The notes: a model not told the origin generated them from the letters alone. Numbered from the stretch's first letter, positions 37,678-46,836 are shown. The stretch is 64,000 nt of DNA from an uncultured Eubacteriales bacterium (GCA_900545515.1 UQZA01000008.1:1-64000); one strand, 5' to 3'. Translations and numbers: made by a program.

Positions 37678-38472
37678 TCAATTGCCCTCCCGGTGGGGGA
37701 TGGCAGAGATGAGTTTTTTCGTGTAGGGATGGGCCGGCCTCTGATAGATGGCATCCACCGTGTCCAGCTCCACCAGCTTACCCTGTTCCATCACCGCCAC
37801 CCGGGTACAGAGCTTCCGCACAACGTGGAGGTCATGACTGATGAACAAAATGCCCATGCCGCTTTCCCGGTTGATTTTCTTTAAGAGGGCAAGGATCTGA
37901 GCCTGGACGGTGACGTCCAGGGCTGTGGTGGGCTCGTCCGCCAGGAGCAGCTTGGGACGGCTTACAATGGCGGCGGCAATCATGATCCGCTGCAGCTGGC
38001 CGCCAGACAGCTGGTGTGGATATTTGCGGTATATTTCGGAGGGATTTGGCAATTCCACCTGGGCCAACGATTCCAGCGCCCGCTCTTTCCGCTGGGCAGG
38101 GGAGAGCTTGGCGTGCACCCGGAGGCTCTCCTCCACCTGCTTGCCTACCTGCATCACCGGGTTCATGCTGGTCATAGGCTCCTGAAACACCACCGCCAGG
38201 TCCTGGCCCTGGATTTGGCGCAGCTCCTGTTCCGTGCATCTCAGGATTTCCCGCCCGGCCAGGTGGATGCTGCCCTGCACGGCAGCCCGTTGCCGGGGCA
38301 GCAAGCCGCTGATGCACATGGCTGTGACCGTCTTTCCGCTGCCGCTTTCCCCCACCAGACCCAGAATTTCGCCCGGCTCCATGGAAAAGCTGACACTGTC
38401 TACTGCATACCGGCTTGGTGCTGCGTTGTGGAAATGGACCCGCAGGGAATCCACCTGAAGCAGAGTCTCCAT
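37678..38472 (-). CDS. Oligopeptide ABC transporter ATP-binding protein (OppD-like)
   Basis: The 264-aa ATPase has Walker [26 protein letters not shown], signature LSGGQLQRI, Walker B LLLADEP and [13 protein letters not shown] at the end. It pairs with the OppF-like ATPase to power the transporter. ATG 38472 with GAGG upstream is preferred; a GTG at 38484 overlapping the previous stop is possible. Confidence 0.92.
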   Translation of the reverse strand: METLLQVDSLRVHFHNAAPSRYAVDSVSFSMEPGEILGLVGESGSGKTVTAMCISGLLPRQRAAVQGSIHLAGREILRCTEQELRQIQGQDLAVVFQEPMTSMNPVMQVGKQVEESLRVHAKLSPAQRKERALESLAQVELPNPSEIYRKYPHQLSGGQLQRIMIAAAIVSRPKLLLADEPTTALDVTVQAQILALLKKINRESGMGILFISHDLHVVRKLCTRVAVMEQGKLVELDTVDAIYQRPAHPYTKKLISAIPHREGN

Positions 38473-38480
38473 TGTCTTCC

Positions 38481-39284
38481 TCACTTTCTCCGGTCGGATT
38501 GAGAAATGCCCTCACCCAGCATACTGAAGCCCAGAATCAGCAGAACCATGGTGCCGCCGGTGCACAGGGCATACCATGGGGCGCTGAGGAGATAGGTCTG
38601 GCTGTCGCTGAGCATGGAGCCCAGGGAGGCTTCCGGCGGCTGGATGCCCAAGCCCAGAAAGCTCATGCTGGCCTCGCTCAAAATGGCGTTGTTGAAGCCA
38701 ATGGTGATGCTGGGCAACAGAACCTGCATGATGTTCGGCAAAATATGCAGGGCCATGATCCGCAAATCGCTGGCTCCCATCAGGCGGGCGCTTTTTACGT
38801 AATTTTGCTCCTTGCACCGGGCGAATTCCGCCCGCACCACCCGGGCAAAGCTGGGAATGAACAGAATGCCCAGGACCAAAATGATGTTGTAGGTCCCGCC
38901 CTTTGTCAGGCTCAGAATCACCAGGGCCAGCAGGACGCTGGGAAAGGCGGTGAGGGTATCGCAAAGTCTGGTGAGGATGGCATCCGCGACACCGCCATAA
39001 TAGCCGCACAACCCGCCAATGAGGAGGCCAAACACACAGCCAATGGCCACTACGGCCAGGGCCACCAGAAAGGAGGTTCCGGCGCCGCCCAGTACACGGC
39101 TGAAAATATCACGGCCAAAATTATCCGTGCCCATGAGATGATGCCAAGACGGCGGCTGGGTCTTGGCGGAGGCGTCCATTTGGGTGGTTCCGTAGGGGGT
39201 CCACACCAGGCCAATCAAAATTAGAAGGGACATGGCAGCGGACAGGAAGCCGCCCAGGCAAAAGAAGAAATTCCTTTTTTTCAT
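38481..39284 (-). CDS. Oligopeptide ABC transporter permease (OppC-like)
   Basis: The 267-aa integral membrane subunit has an N-terminal span and a periplasmic-side segment (HHLMGTDNFGRDIFSRVLGG), typical of DppC/OppC. Further spans follow, with the EAA-type coupling loop in RLMGASDLRIMALHILPN. The start at 39284 follows AAGGAGG. It lies 10 bp after oppB. Confidence 0.93.
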   Translation of the reverse strand: MKKRNFFFCLGGFLSAAMSLLILIGLVWTPYGTTQMDASAKTQPPSWHHLMGTDNFGRDIFSRVLGGAGTSFLVALAVVAIGCVFGLLIGGLCGYYGGVADAILTRLCDTLTAFPSVLLALVILSLTKGGTYNIILVLGILFIPSFARVVRAEFARCKEQNYVKSARLMGASDLRIMALHILPNIMQVLLPSITIGFNNAILSEASMSFLGLGIQPPEASLGSMLSDSQTYLLSAPWYALCTGGTMVLLILGFSMLGEGISQSDRRK

Positions 39285-39294
39285 ACTTGCCTCC

Positions 39295-40236
39295 TTACCG
39301 CAGCCGGACACGGGGGTCCGTCCACTGATTCAACAAGTCTGCCAAAAAGTTCACGACCACGATCCAGGCGGCCAAAATGACCACCACCGCCTGTACCACG
39401 GGGAAATCCCGGTTGGAAATGCTGGCCAGGAGCAGCCGCCCAATGCCGGGGATGGTAAACACCTGCTCGATGATGATGCTGCCTGTGAGAATTTCCGCCA
39501 TGGAGACAGCCAGAAACGTAATGGCGGGAATGAGGGCGTTGCGGAGCACATGGCGCATTAAAATGGCTGTGCGGCTGTTGCCCCGGCTTTGGGCTGTGTA
39601 GACATAATCCTGGCGCAGCTCCTTGGCCACAGAGCTGCGGAGCATTTTCACCGTCATGGCCGCCCTGGGAATGGCAATGGCCAGGGCCGGAAACACCAGG
39701 TACCGGATACATCCCCAGGGATCGGCTTCCAGAGCGACAAAATCCCCGGGCACAAAGAGACGGAACAGGATGCCAAATACATAGCACATAAGGATGCCCA
39801 GGAAGAAGGGAGGGATACTCATGAAGAGCTGATCCAGGACGGCAATGGCGCGGTCCAAAAACCGATTACGCACGCTGCCCGCCAGGACTCCCAGGGGTAT
39901 GGACAGCAGCACCGTGAACACAAAGGACAGGGCGGTCAGCAGGGCCGTAACCGGCAGCTTTTGTCCGATCATGTCTGCCACAGGCATTTGATAGCTGTAG
40001 CTGGTGCCCATGTCTCCGGACAGGAAGCCGGCCAGCCAACTCCCATAGCGCAGGAAAACCGGACGATCCAAACCCAGCTGGGCACGCAACTCCCTGACTG
40101 CTTCAGGGGTTGCTTCTGTGCCCAGCATCTTGGTGGTGGGATCGCCCGGAATGATCTGAAATGCAAGGAAGGCGAGAACAGAAACCATGAACAAAGTAAT
40201 AATGAGAGCACTTAATTTTTTAGCGGCATATTTCAT
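39295..40236 (-). CDS. Oligopeptide ABC transporter permease (OppB-like)
   Basis: The 313-aa six-span permease has the family N-terminus (FQIIPGDPTTKMLG, LGLDRPVFLRYGSWL). The EAA loop is TAQSRGNSRTAILMRHVLRN. It pairs with the OppC-like subunit to form the membrane channel for peptides. It starts 21 bp after the binding-protein gene. Confidence 0.93.
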   Translation of the reverse strand: MKYAAKKLSALIITLFMVSVLAFLAFQIIPGDPTTKMLGTEATPEAVRELRAQLGLDRPVFLRYGSWLAGFLSGDMGTSYSYQMPVADMIGQKLPVTALLTALSFVFTVLLSIPLGVLAGSVRNRFLDRAIAVLDQLFMSIPPFFLGILMCYVFGILFRLFVPGDFVALEADPWGCIRYLVFPALAIAIPRAAMTVKMLRSSVAKELRQDYVYTAQSRGNSRTAILMRHVLRNALIPAITFLAVSMAEILTGSIIIEQVFTIPGIGRLLLASISNRDFPVVQAVVVILAAWIVVVNFLADLLNQWTDPRVRLR

Positions 40237-40257
40237 GTTCCCGCCTCCCTTGACGGT

Positions 40258-41808
40258 TTACTTGTAGTGAATGGTGGACATGTCCATGACGTAGAGGGGA
40301 TAGAACTGGAAGCCCTCCAACTCCGGACGGATGGCGACAAAGTCTGCCAAATCCTGCAAATACACATTGGCAGCGGTGTCGCTGAGGATTTGCAGGCATT
40401 GTTTGTACAGCGCGGTGCGCTCCTGGTCATCGGTAGAGGCCTGGGCTGCGGCAAAGGCGGCGTCATAATCTGCATTGCTGTAGTTGATCATGTTCTTGCC
40501 GTTGTCACTGACCCACCGGGCCAGCAAGCTGCTGGCGTTGAGGGTGCTGGCGTCGAAGCCGACTACCGTCGCCTCAAAGTCCCGGTTGCCGTATACCTCT
40601 GTGAGCCAGGTGTTCCAGTCCACCTGCTGAATCTGGGCGGTGATGCCAACCGCCTTCAGCTGCTCGGCCAGAACCACCGCGGTGTTGACATGGGGCGCAT
40701 AGTTGCTGGGTACTTTGATGGTAAATTCGAAGCCGTCCGAATAGCCGGCCTGCCCCAGCAGCTCCTTTGCCTTGTCAACGTCGTGGGGATAGCGGTCGGC
40801 GAGAGTGGGTTCAAAGTACTTGGTAAAGGCGGGATACATGGAGGAGCCGACCTTGGTGCCGTGTCCGTCCGCCGTCAGGTCCAGCATGGCGTCCACATCC
40901 ACAGCATAGCACATGGCTTGTCGCACCAGAACGTTGTCAAAGGGCTGCACCTGATGGTTTAGATACAGGGCCTGCACCAGGTTCATGGTGCCTTCCAGCA
41001 CCGTGTAGCCGTTGGACAGATTGCCCACCTGATCGCTGGTGAGATGGGCGACCAGATCCAGAGCGCCGCTGTTGAGCGCCGTGAAGAGGGCGTTGCCATC
41101 CTCATAGATTTTATAGGTTACCCGGTCGAGGCTGGCGGGGGTGCCATAATAGGCCTCATGCTTTTCCAGGATGACGTTCTCCTGGACACTGCGGGACGCG
41201 AATTGGAACGGGCCGGTACCGACGGGACTGGTCGCCTGCTTTTGATAATGCTCGGGAACGATGGAGACGTTAGCCACTGTGCTGAGGAAGTCGTTGTTTG
41301 CCTCCTGAAGCCGGATGGTCACCACGTTGCCTTTAGCAGAGATCTCCTCCACTGCAGAAAGCGCCGCTGCCACAGCTGTGTCTACTGTGGTATCGGCGCA
41401 GGTTTGAAAGGAATATAGAACGTCCTGAGGTGTGCACACGGCACCGTTGTGAAACACCACACCGTCCCGCAAGGTAAATGCATAACACCGGCCGCTTTCC
41501 GTTACGTCGTAATCGGATGCCACCGCGCATACGTAATTGCCTGTAGAATCGGGCTTCACAAGTCCCTCAAAAACATTGAACATGACCTCTCTAGTTCCTG
41601 CGGCCGTTGTCAAATACGGGTCAAGACTATCATCTAGGTCCTGGGCAATGCCAACGGTGATCTCCTTGAGCTTCACCGTGGCCTCCCCGGAAGAAGGCGT
41701 TGTTTCGTCGCTGGCACCGGTGCCGCCGTTCGTTGTTTCTTTGCAACCCCAAAGTAAACACGCCAGAGCCACCGCTGCCAGGAAAATTGCAAGAATTCGT
41801 TTTCTCAT
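40258..41808 (-). CDS. Extracellular solute-binding lipoprotein, family 5
   Basis: The 516-aa lipoprotein binds peptides or related ligands for the ABC transporter. Its signal peptide ends in the lipobox LLWGC at about residue 22, followed by a Ser/Thr/Gly-rich linker. The SBP_bac_5 fold shows in DSLDPYLTTAAGTREVMFNV and AFTLRDGVVFHNGAV. First gene of the operon and, as usual, the likely specificity determinant. The substrate is not predictable; peptides, or muropeptides given the GH20 neighbour, are possible. Confidence 0.92.
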   Translation of the reverse strand: MRKRILAIFLAAVALACLLWGCKETTNGGTGASDETTPSSGEATVKLKEITVGIAQDLDDSLDPYLTTAAGTREVMFNVFEGLVKPDSTGNYVCAVASDYDVTESGRCYAFTLRDGVVFHNGAVCTPQDVLYSFQTCADTTVDTAVAAALSAVEEISAKGNVVTIRLQEANNDFLSTVANVSIVPEHYQKQATSPVGTGPFQFASRSVQENVILEKHEAYYGTPASLDRVTYKIYEDGNALFTALNSGALDLVAHLTSDQVGNLSNGYTVLEGTMNLVQALYLNHQVQPFDNVLVRQAMCYAVDVDAMLDLTADGHGTKVGSSMYPAFTKYFEPTLADRYPHDVDKAKELLGQAGYSDGFEFTIKVPSNYAPHVNTAVVLAEQLKAVGITAQIQQVDWNTWLTEVYGNRDFEATVVGFDASTLNASSLLARWVSDNGKNMINYSNADYDAAFAAAQASTDDQERTALYKQCLQILSDTAANVYLQDLADFVAIRPELEGFQFYPLYVMDMSTIHYK

Positions 41809-41884
41809 TGCGTTTCTCCTTCCGCCGCATTGCGGCGTTACAACAGAAATTCACTTCTTCTCCCATTATTAATTTGTCCCCGCT

Positions 41885-41913
41885 ATTCTACCGTATTTCT
41901 CCTGAGAATGCAA
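41885..41913 (-). promoter_or_regulatory. Promoter of the opp operon
   Basis: On the minus strand, TTGCAT (41908-41913), a 17-bp spacer and TAGAAT (41885-41890). A repeat module begins about 43 bp upstream of the -35 box. Confidence 0.75.
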
Positions 41914-41955
41914 GTGGGATTTCAAGCAATTCAAGGTGACAGCATTTCATTTTTC

Positions 41956-42008
41956 AGTACTGGCGCGGGAGCGCCCCAGCCTTCCCCGGGTTATAGGAGC
42001 ACAGTACG
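41956..42008 (+). repeat. Intergenic repeat module A, forward copy next to the MITE-like element
   Basis: CTGGCGCGGGAGCGCC is followed by AGCCTTCCCCGGG and a GTAC-containing end. It aligns in order with the inverted copy at 60474-60524. Confidence 0.7.
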
Positions 42009-42038
42009 GCTTTCCAGGTTTTCGTAACGCGGAATTGT

Positions 42039-42196
42039 GTAGGGTGCGGCCTCCTGGATACACCAGCAGAAGGGGGTAGCTGGCTGCTACGGCCCAGGCG
42101 AATTTGTACCAGTTTGTGAGGATGGCCCGGATTCGCCGAAATGCCACAGATTGGGAAGCATCCTGCCGACGGTGCGTCCAGGAAGCCGCACCCTAC
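42039..42196. mobile_element. 158-bp MITE-like element with 20-bp terminal inverted repeats
   Basis: The left end (42039-42058, GTAGGGTGCGGCCTCCTGGA) and the reverse complement of the right end (42177-42196) match at 19 of 20 positions. The element encodes no protein. An internal inverted repeat (GGCGAAT near 42098, ATTCGCC near 42130) adds structure. The right two-thirds recur at 53750-53854 and a deleted version at 60396-60423. No clear target-site duplication is visible. Confidence 0.65.
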
Positions 42197-42340
42197 GCCT
42201 CGAGGGGGGCAGACGTAAGCATGGTACACCCCTACTACCATGTAACGCTTAAAATTGCCCATTTTCTGGCTGACGGATCTGCCGCAGGCCCGTAGGGGCT
42301 ACTACGGGAACGAAGGGGCCATAGCTGTACGCCTATGCCC
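42197..42340. other. Repeat-rich remainder upstream of the opp genes
   Basis: It holds a 7-bp hairpin (42289-42295 with 42302-42308). An AGCTGTACGCCTATGCC end sequence shared with inverted module A copies abuts the ParB stop codon. No gene seen. Confidence 0.45.
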
Positions 42341-43141
42341 TCAGCTTATCTCTTTGGGGATGGTGATGGTGAGGGTGATTTCCCGGTCGGTCTCCTGCTG
42401 GTGGCTGACAGCGGCGATGCCGGCGCTTTGGATGAGGGCCAGGCTTTGGGTCAGGCTGCTGAGAAAGCCCCGGACGTCTGGCGCCCTGGGGGGACGGGGG
42501 GAGCGGGCAGCCTGGGCCAGGAGCTCCTCTATGTACCGCTCGGTCCGGGCTACGGTGAGGCCCCGCTCCACGATGACGGCAATGGCCGCCAGCTTTTGCT
42601 CCTCCTGAGGCAGCTTCAGAAGCGCACGGGCGTGCCGTTCCGTGAGACCGGCAGTCCGCAGGGCCTCCAGCACGGCGGGACTGTGACGCAAAAGACGGAG
42701 CTTATTGGCCACGGCGGACTGACTCTTTCCCACCCGCAGGGCGGCCTGCTCCTGGGAGAGACCCCCCAGCTGCATGAGGCGAGAGAGGCCCTCCGCCTCC
42801 TCAATGAAGTCCAGGTCCCGGCGTTGGAGATTTTCCACCAGAGCCGCAATTCCGGATTGACCCTCGTCCATGCTCATAAGCAGACATGGGACCTCCTCCA
42901 AACCGGCAATTTTCGCCGCCCGCAGCCGCCGCTCTCCGGCAATGAGCTCATAACTGGTCCCAACCCGGCGCACGGACAGCGGCTGCAAAATGCCGTGCTG
43001 GAGGATGCTGGCGGCCAGCTCCTGGAGGCCGGTCTGCTCGAAGACCTTCCTGGGCTGGGCTGGGTTGGGCCGGATGGACCGGACGGGGAGAAACACCACC
43101 CGGCCGGTCTCCATATAGGTTTTCAATTTTCCGCATTGCAA
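42341..43141 (-). CDS. ParB/Noc-family DNA-binding protein
   Basis: The 266-aa protein has a ParB N-terminal CTPase-type domain (PNPAQPRKVF, GILQPLSVRR and ELIAGERRLRAAK). A central helix-turn-helix (GLSQEQAALRVGKSQSAVANKLRLLR) and a C-terminal dimerisation region follow. The start is taken as TTG 43141 because AAGGAGG sits exactly 9 nt upstream; ATG codons at 43183 and 43114 have no good site. No parA or origin-proximal genes adjoin it, so it is a stand-alone ParB or Noc-like nucleoid protein. Confidence 0.85.
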   Translation of the reverse strand: MQCGKLKTYMETGRVVFLPVRSIRPNPAQPRKVFEQTGLQELAASILQHGILQPLSVRRVGTSYELIAGERRLRAAKIAGLEEVPCLLMSMDEGQSGIAALVENLQRRDLDFIEEAEGLSRLMQLGGLSQEQAALRVGKSQSAVANKLRLLRHSPAVLEALRTAGLTERHARALLKLPQEEQKLAAIAVIVERGLTVARTERYIEELLAQAARSPRPPRAPDVRGFLSSLTQSLALIQSAGIAAVSHQQETDREITLTITIPKEIS

Positions 43142-43423
43142 TTGCTTCGCCCTCCTTGGTGACGGAAATCCTGACCTCTCCATTCTATCGCGTCCCCTGG
43201 CAAAATCCCGCGAAAGGCTGGAGGGTTTCCCGGGAAATCCTGCGACGGGTTTTGCGCTCCGGGGCGGGGGATGTCGGAGGGGGAAGCCCCATGTCACAAA
43301 TTTCAGAAGCGAGGCAGGACTCCCTTTTTGAGCTGGCGCGGGAGCGCCTGGCCTTGCCGGGGGAAGCCCAGGGTGCTCCCGCACCGGTGCGGCTGTAAGC
43401 AGTGCAATCTTAGCTGTACGCAC
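43142..43423. other. Gap between parB-like and transketolase genes
   Basis: Apart from the repeat module at 43331-43370 and an AGCTGTACGCAC end at about 43412, nothing coding is visible. Confidence 0.5.
43331..43370 (+). repeat. Intergenic repeat module A, forward copy
   Basis: AGCTGGCGCGGGAGCGCC followed by TGGCCTTGCCGGGGG. The head is nearly identical to the copy at 41956. Confidence 0.65.
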
Positions 43424-43457
43424 AAAAGAGAGCGTCTCAAAATTTCCTTTGAGACGC
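43424..43457 (-). terminator. Terminator of the malic enzyme-transketolase operon
   Basis: A perfect 10-bp stem (43432-43441 with 43448-43457) and a 6-nt loop are followed on the minus strand by TCTCTTTTG. It lies 20 bp past the transketolase stop. Confidence 0.85.
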
Positions 43458-43477
43458 CCTCGCAGTATGGGGTTCCG

Positions 43478-44434
43478 TTATTTGCCGGCTTTTTTCATAG
43501 TTTCTTTTACCACACGGACGATATGGTCGTCAGTCAGATCGAAGCGGGTGCGGAGGTAATCCTGAGGGCCTACTTCGCCGAAGGTATCTTCCACGGCTAC
43601 GTAGCCGACCTTGGCCTCGCCGTCCAGGCACTCCTTCACGGCGCTGTACAAGCCGCCGATTTTGTTGTGGTTTTCTGCGGTGACCAGGACGCCGGTCCGG
43701 GCGGCGTAGGTCCGGATCAGCTGGGTGTCCAGGGGCTTGACGGTGACGGGGTCGATGACAGCGGCGTCGATCCCCTCTTCCGCCAGCTTTTTGGCGGCCT
43801 GCAGGGCCTCGTGAACCAGGATGCCGCAGGCTACGATGACGGCATCCTTGCCCTCTCGCAGGACGGCACCCTGACCCACCTGGAAGGTGGTTCCGTCCTC
43901 GTAAACCTGCCAGGAGTTTTTCCGGCCCACCCGGATGTACTTCACGCCGGGCAGGTCCTTGGCCATCTCCAGGAAGGAGACCAGCATGGGCACATCAGTG
44001 ACGTCCACCACCACGGCCCCGGGAATGGCGCGGTAGAGGGCCATGTCCTCAAAGGGCATGTGGGTGCCACCGTTGAAAGCGGCGGTGATGCCAGGATCGG
44101 AGCCGATGACAGTGATGGGATTGCCGGCGTAGGCGCCGGACAGAAAGACCTGATCGTAGCACCGACGGGAGGCAAAGGGGCCGAAGGAATGGACGATGGG
44201 CTTGAAGCCCACGGAGGCTGCGCCGCAGGCGATGCCCACCATATTGGCCTCGGCAATGCCGCAGTCAATGGCACGGTCCGTCTTGCCCGGAAGCTTGGCG
44301 GTGCCGATGCAGCTCATAAGGTCGGCGTCCAGGTACAGAACGTCGGGGTCCTCCTCCAGGAGGCGGCCGATGGTCTGGCCCAGGGCCTCTTTAAACAGGC
44401 GCGTGTCTTTTTCACCGGTATAGACGATCTTCAT
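43478..44434 (-). CDS. Transketolase, C-terminal (pyrimidine-binding) subunit
   Basis: The 318-aa protein covers the pyrimidine-binding and C-terminal domains of transketolase (RAIDCGIAEANMVGIACGAA carries the TPP-activating Glu; VDVTDVPML). It needs the separate N-terminal subunit encoded 13 bp upstream to bind thiamine diphosphate. Together they move two-carbon ketol groups between sugar phosphates. The start at 44434 follows AAGGAGG. Confidence 0.93.
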   Translation of the reverse strand: MKIVYTGEKDTRLFKEALGQTIGRLLEEDPDVLYLDADLMSCIGTAKLPGKTDRAIDCGIAEANMVGIACGAASVGFKPIVHSFGPFASRRCYDQVFLSGAYAGNPITVIGSDPGITAAFNGGTHMPFEDMALYRAIPGAVVVDVTDVPMLVSFLEMAKDLPGVKYIRVGRKNSWQVYEDGTTFQVGQGAVLREGKDAVIVACGILVHEALQAAKKLAEEGIDAAVIDPVTVKPLDTQLIRTYAARTGVLVTAENHNKIGGLYSAVKECLDGEAKVGYVAVEDTFGEVGPQDYLRTRFDLTDDHIVRVVKETMKKAGK

Positions 44435-44447
44435 GGAAACCCCTCCT

Positions 44448-45281
44448 TTATTCCAGTCCGGCCAGCTCCCCACGGAGTCCGGCCAGCCATTTGTCGCAGA
44501 CGTCAGCGGCAACGGTCATGGAGTGGTTGCCCATGGTCTCTTCCACTTCCCGGATGCCCTTGCCCTTCACCGTGTCCAGAATGATGGCCCGGGGCTTATC
44601 CCCTATGGGGGCAGTGAGGGCGTCATAGACCTGGGCAATGTCATTGCCGTCCACCCGCCGGGCGTCGAAGCCAAAGGCGGCGAACTTCGCCTCCAGGTCG
44701 AAGATGGGCAGCACGTCCTGGGTGTAGCCGTCCAGCTGCTTCTTGTTGTCGTCCACCAGCCAGATGAGGTTGGTGATTTTCTTGGCTGCTGTGAACATGG
44801 CGGCCTCCCAGACCTGGCCCTCGTCGCTCTCGCCGTCGCCTACCAGCAGGTAGGTCCGGCTGTCCCGTCCCTTCAGCCGGTCGCCTAGGGCGATGCCCAC
44901 GGCCGCGGAGGTGCCTTGGCCCAAGGAGCCGGTGGTCATGTCCACGCCGGGGGTCTTGTTCTTGTCGCAGTGGCTGGGCAGGTAGGTGCCAGGCTGGTTC
45001 AGCGTCTTCAGGTCCTCATAGGGGAAGAAGCCCTTGACGGCCAGGGTGGCGTACACCCCAGGGCCGGCGTGGCCCTTGGAGCAGACCAGCTTGTCCCGGT
45101 CCGGCCACTTGGGATTTTGCGAGTCATAGCGCATGACAGCGCCGTAGAGAACGGCCAGGGCATCGGCCAGGCTGAGGCTGCCTCCGATGTGCCCGAAGCC
45201 CCGGGCCTGGATCTCCTCCACGATGCCGATGCGAATTTCCAGAGCCAGCTTTTGCAGCTCTTTATTGAGGGATGCATCCAT
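44448..45281 (-). CDS. Transketolase, N-terminal (diphosphate-binding) subunit
   Basis: The 277-aa protein holds the thiamine diphosphate-binding half of transketolase (GHIGGSLSLADAL; GDGESDEGQVWEA for Mg and diphosphate). Split transketolases are common in Clostridia and Archaea. The start at 45281 follows AGGAGG. It lies 58 bp after malic enzyme in the same orientation. Confidence 0.94.
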   Translation of the reverse strand: MDASLNKELQKLALEIRIGIVEEIQARGFGHIGGSLSLADALAVLYGAVMRYDSQNPKWPDRDKLVCSKGHAGPGVYATLAVKGFFPYEDLKTLNQPGTYLPSHCDKNKTPGVDMTTGSLGQGTSAAVGIALGDRLKGRDSRTYLLVGDGESDEGQVWEAAMFTAAKKITNLIWLVDDNKKQLDGYTQDVLPIFDLEAKFAAFGFDARRVDGNDIAQVYDALTAPIGDKPRAIILDTVKGKGIREVEETMGNHSMTVAADVCDKWLAGLRGELAGLE

Positions 45282-45339
45282 GGGAAATTCCTCCTGTTTG
45301 ATATAATGTGGGGTAACGGCATTGCCGGTTTCGATGGGC

Positions 45340-46512
45340 TCAGATCCGGGCGACGCCTGTGTCCCGGGCGGCCTGGGCGACGGCTTTGGCCACGGCAGGG
45401 CCGACCCGGGGGTCGAAGGCCTTGGGGATGATATAGTCGGGGGAGAGCTCCTCATGGGAGATGAGATCCGCCAGGGCGTGGGCGGCGGCCATATTCATCT
45501 CATCGTTGATTTCGGAGGCCCGGACATCAAAGGTCCCCCGGAAGATGCCGGGGAAGGCCAGGACGTTATTGATTTGGTTGGGATAGTCGGACCGGCCGGT
45601 GGAGACCACTTTGGCCCCGCCTGCTTTGGCTTCATCCGGGAAGATCTCCGGCGTGGGATTGGCACAGGCGAAGACAATGGCGTCCCGGTTCATGGTCCGG
45701 ACCATCTCGGTGGTGAGGGTGCCGGGAGCAGAGACGCCGATGAACACATCGGCCCCCCGGATGACGTCCCGGAGCTTGCCGGTTTCTTTTTGCAGATTGG
45801 TGACCTGGGCCATTTCCTCCTTGATCCAGTTGAGGTTTTCCCGGCCGGCGTAAATGGCGCCGGTACGGTCGGTCATGATGATGTTGTGATATCCGGCAGA
45901 CAGAAGCAGCTTGACAATGGAGATGGCGGCGGCGCCTGCGCCAGAGGTGACTACCTTGACCTCCTCCTTCCGCTTGCCCACCACCTTGAGGGCATTGGTG
46001 AGGCCGGCCAGGGTGATGACGGCAGTGCCGTGCTGGTCATCGTGGAACACGGGGATGTCGCACGTTTCCTTCAGCTTCCGTTCAATTTCAAAACACCGGG
46101 GAGCGGAAATGTCCTCCAGATTGATGCCACCAAAGGAGCCGGAGATGAGGGCAACGGCATTGACAAATTCATCCACATCTTTGGTTTTGACACAAAGGGG
46201 GAAGGCATCTACCCCCCCAAAGGCCTTGAAGAGGACACACTTGCCCTCCATCACAGGCATACCGGCCTCGGGGCCAATGTCTCCCAGACCCAGGACGGCG
46301 GAGCCATCGGTGATGACGGCGCAGAGATTGTGCCGCCGAGTGAGGTCATAGGACCGGGTGGGGTCCTTTTGAATTTCCAGACAAGGCTGGGCCACGCCGG
46401 GGGTATAGGCCAGGGACAGGTCGTCCTTGGTGGATACGGGAACCCTGGACACCACTTCAATTTTTCCCTTCCATTCCTCATGGAGCCGGAGGGATTCTTC
46501 TGCATAATTCAT
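45340..46512 (-). CDS. Malic enzyme
   Basis: The 390-aa short-type enzyme converts malate to pyruvate and CO2 with NAD(P). Family motifs are DLSLAYTPGVAQPC (Tyr), GSAVLGLGDIGPEAGMPVMEGK-like start and FHDDQHGTAVITLAGL (metal Asp and nucleotide site). A Rossmann dinucleotide loop lies in VTSGAGAAAISIVK. It opens an operon with the split transketolase. Cofactor preference is not clear from sequence. Confidence 0.95.
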   Translation of the reverse strand: MNYAEESLRLHEEWKGKIEVVSRVPVSTKDDLSLAYTPGVAQPCLEIQKDPTRSYDLTRRHNLCAVITDGSAVLGLGDIGPEAGMPVMEGKCVLFKAFGGVDAFPLCVKTKDVDEFVNAVALISGSFGGINLEDISAPRCFEIERKLKETCDIPVFHDDQHGTAVITLAGLTNALKVVGKRKEEVKVVTSGAGAAAISIVKLLLSAGYHNIIMTDRTGAIYAGRENLNWIKEEMAQVTNLQKETGKLRDVIRGADVFIGVSAPGTLTTEMVRTMNRDAIVFACANPTPEIFPDEAKAGGAKVVSTGRSDYPNQINNVLAFPGIFRGTFDVRASEINDEMNMAAAHALADLISHEELSPDYIIPKAFDPRVGPAVAKAVAQAARDTGVARI

Positions 46513-46555
46513 ACAACATATCCTCCTCGCGGGCTGCGTACCCGCATACTGTTTT

Positions 46556-46584
46556 ATTTTACCATGGAGGCTGCCTTAGGTCAA
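46556..46584 (-). promoter_or_regulatory. Promoter of malic enzyme-transketolase operon
   Basis: On the minus strand, TTGACC (46579-46584), a 17-bp spacer and TAAAAT (46556-46561), 43 bp before the malic enzyme ATG. Confidence 0.75.
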
Positions 46585-46650
46585 GAGTGGAGGTTTTTTC
46601 TCCACGGAAATCAATTTTCAAATTACGAGAACTATGCTATACTGAAGGGC

Positions 46651-46836
46651 ATGGACAGGACAACACTAACCGACTTCTTTGAAGAGGTCGAGACAACAGA
46701 AGAGTACAATGGGTACTTTTGCAGCATAGCAGAAGCGATCAGCATAGTAGTGCTTGGAAGCCTGTGCGGCTTCCAGAATGTGAGCCAAATCCATCAGTGG
46801 GCGGAAAGTGGGCGCTGCCGCGCCAGGGGGGTGTGA
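46651..46836 (+). pseudogene. N-terminal remnant of an ISAs1-type transposase
   Basis: The 61-residue frame resembles the DDE_Tnp_1-associated N-terminal domain of ISAs1/H-repeat transposases (TDFFEEVE, then AISIVVLGSLCG and IHQWAES). It breaks off after WAES, where repeat-family sequence begins (palindrome at 46811-46824), so the last residues GRCRARGV derive from the repeat. The DDE catalytic part is absent. A TATACT box at 46638-46643 precedes it. Confidence 0.7.

Noticed and set aside
42089..42196. Target-site duplication flanking the MITE-like element
   Set aside because: Flanking bases (AATTGT on the left, GCCTCG on the right) do not match, so no duplication is claimed.
45322..46650. 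Plus-strand open frame continuing upstream of the transposase remnant
   Set aside because: It runs antisense through malic enzyme. Only the part from ATG 46651 resembles a transposase.
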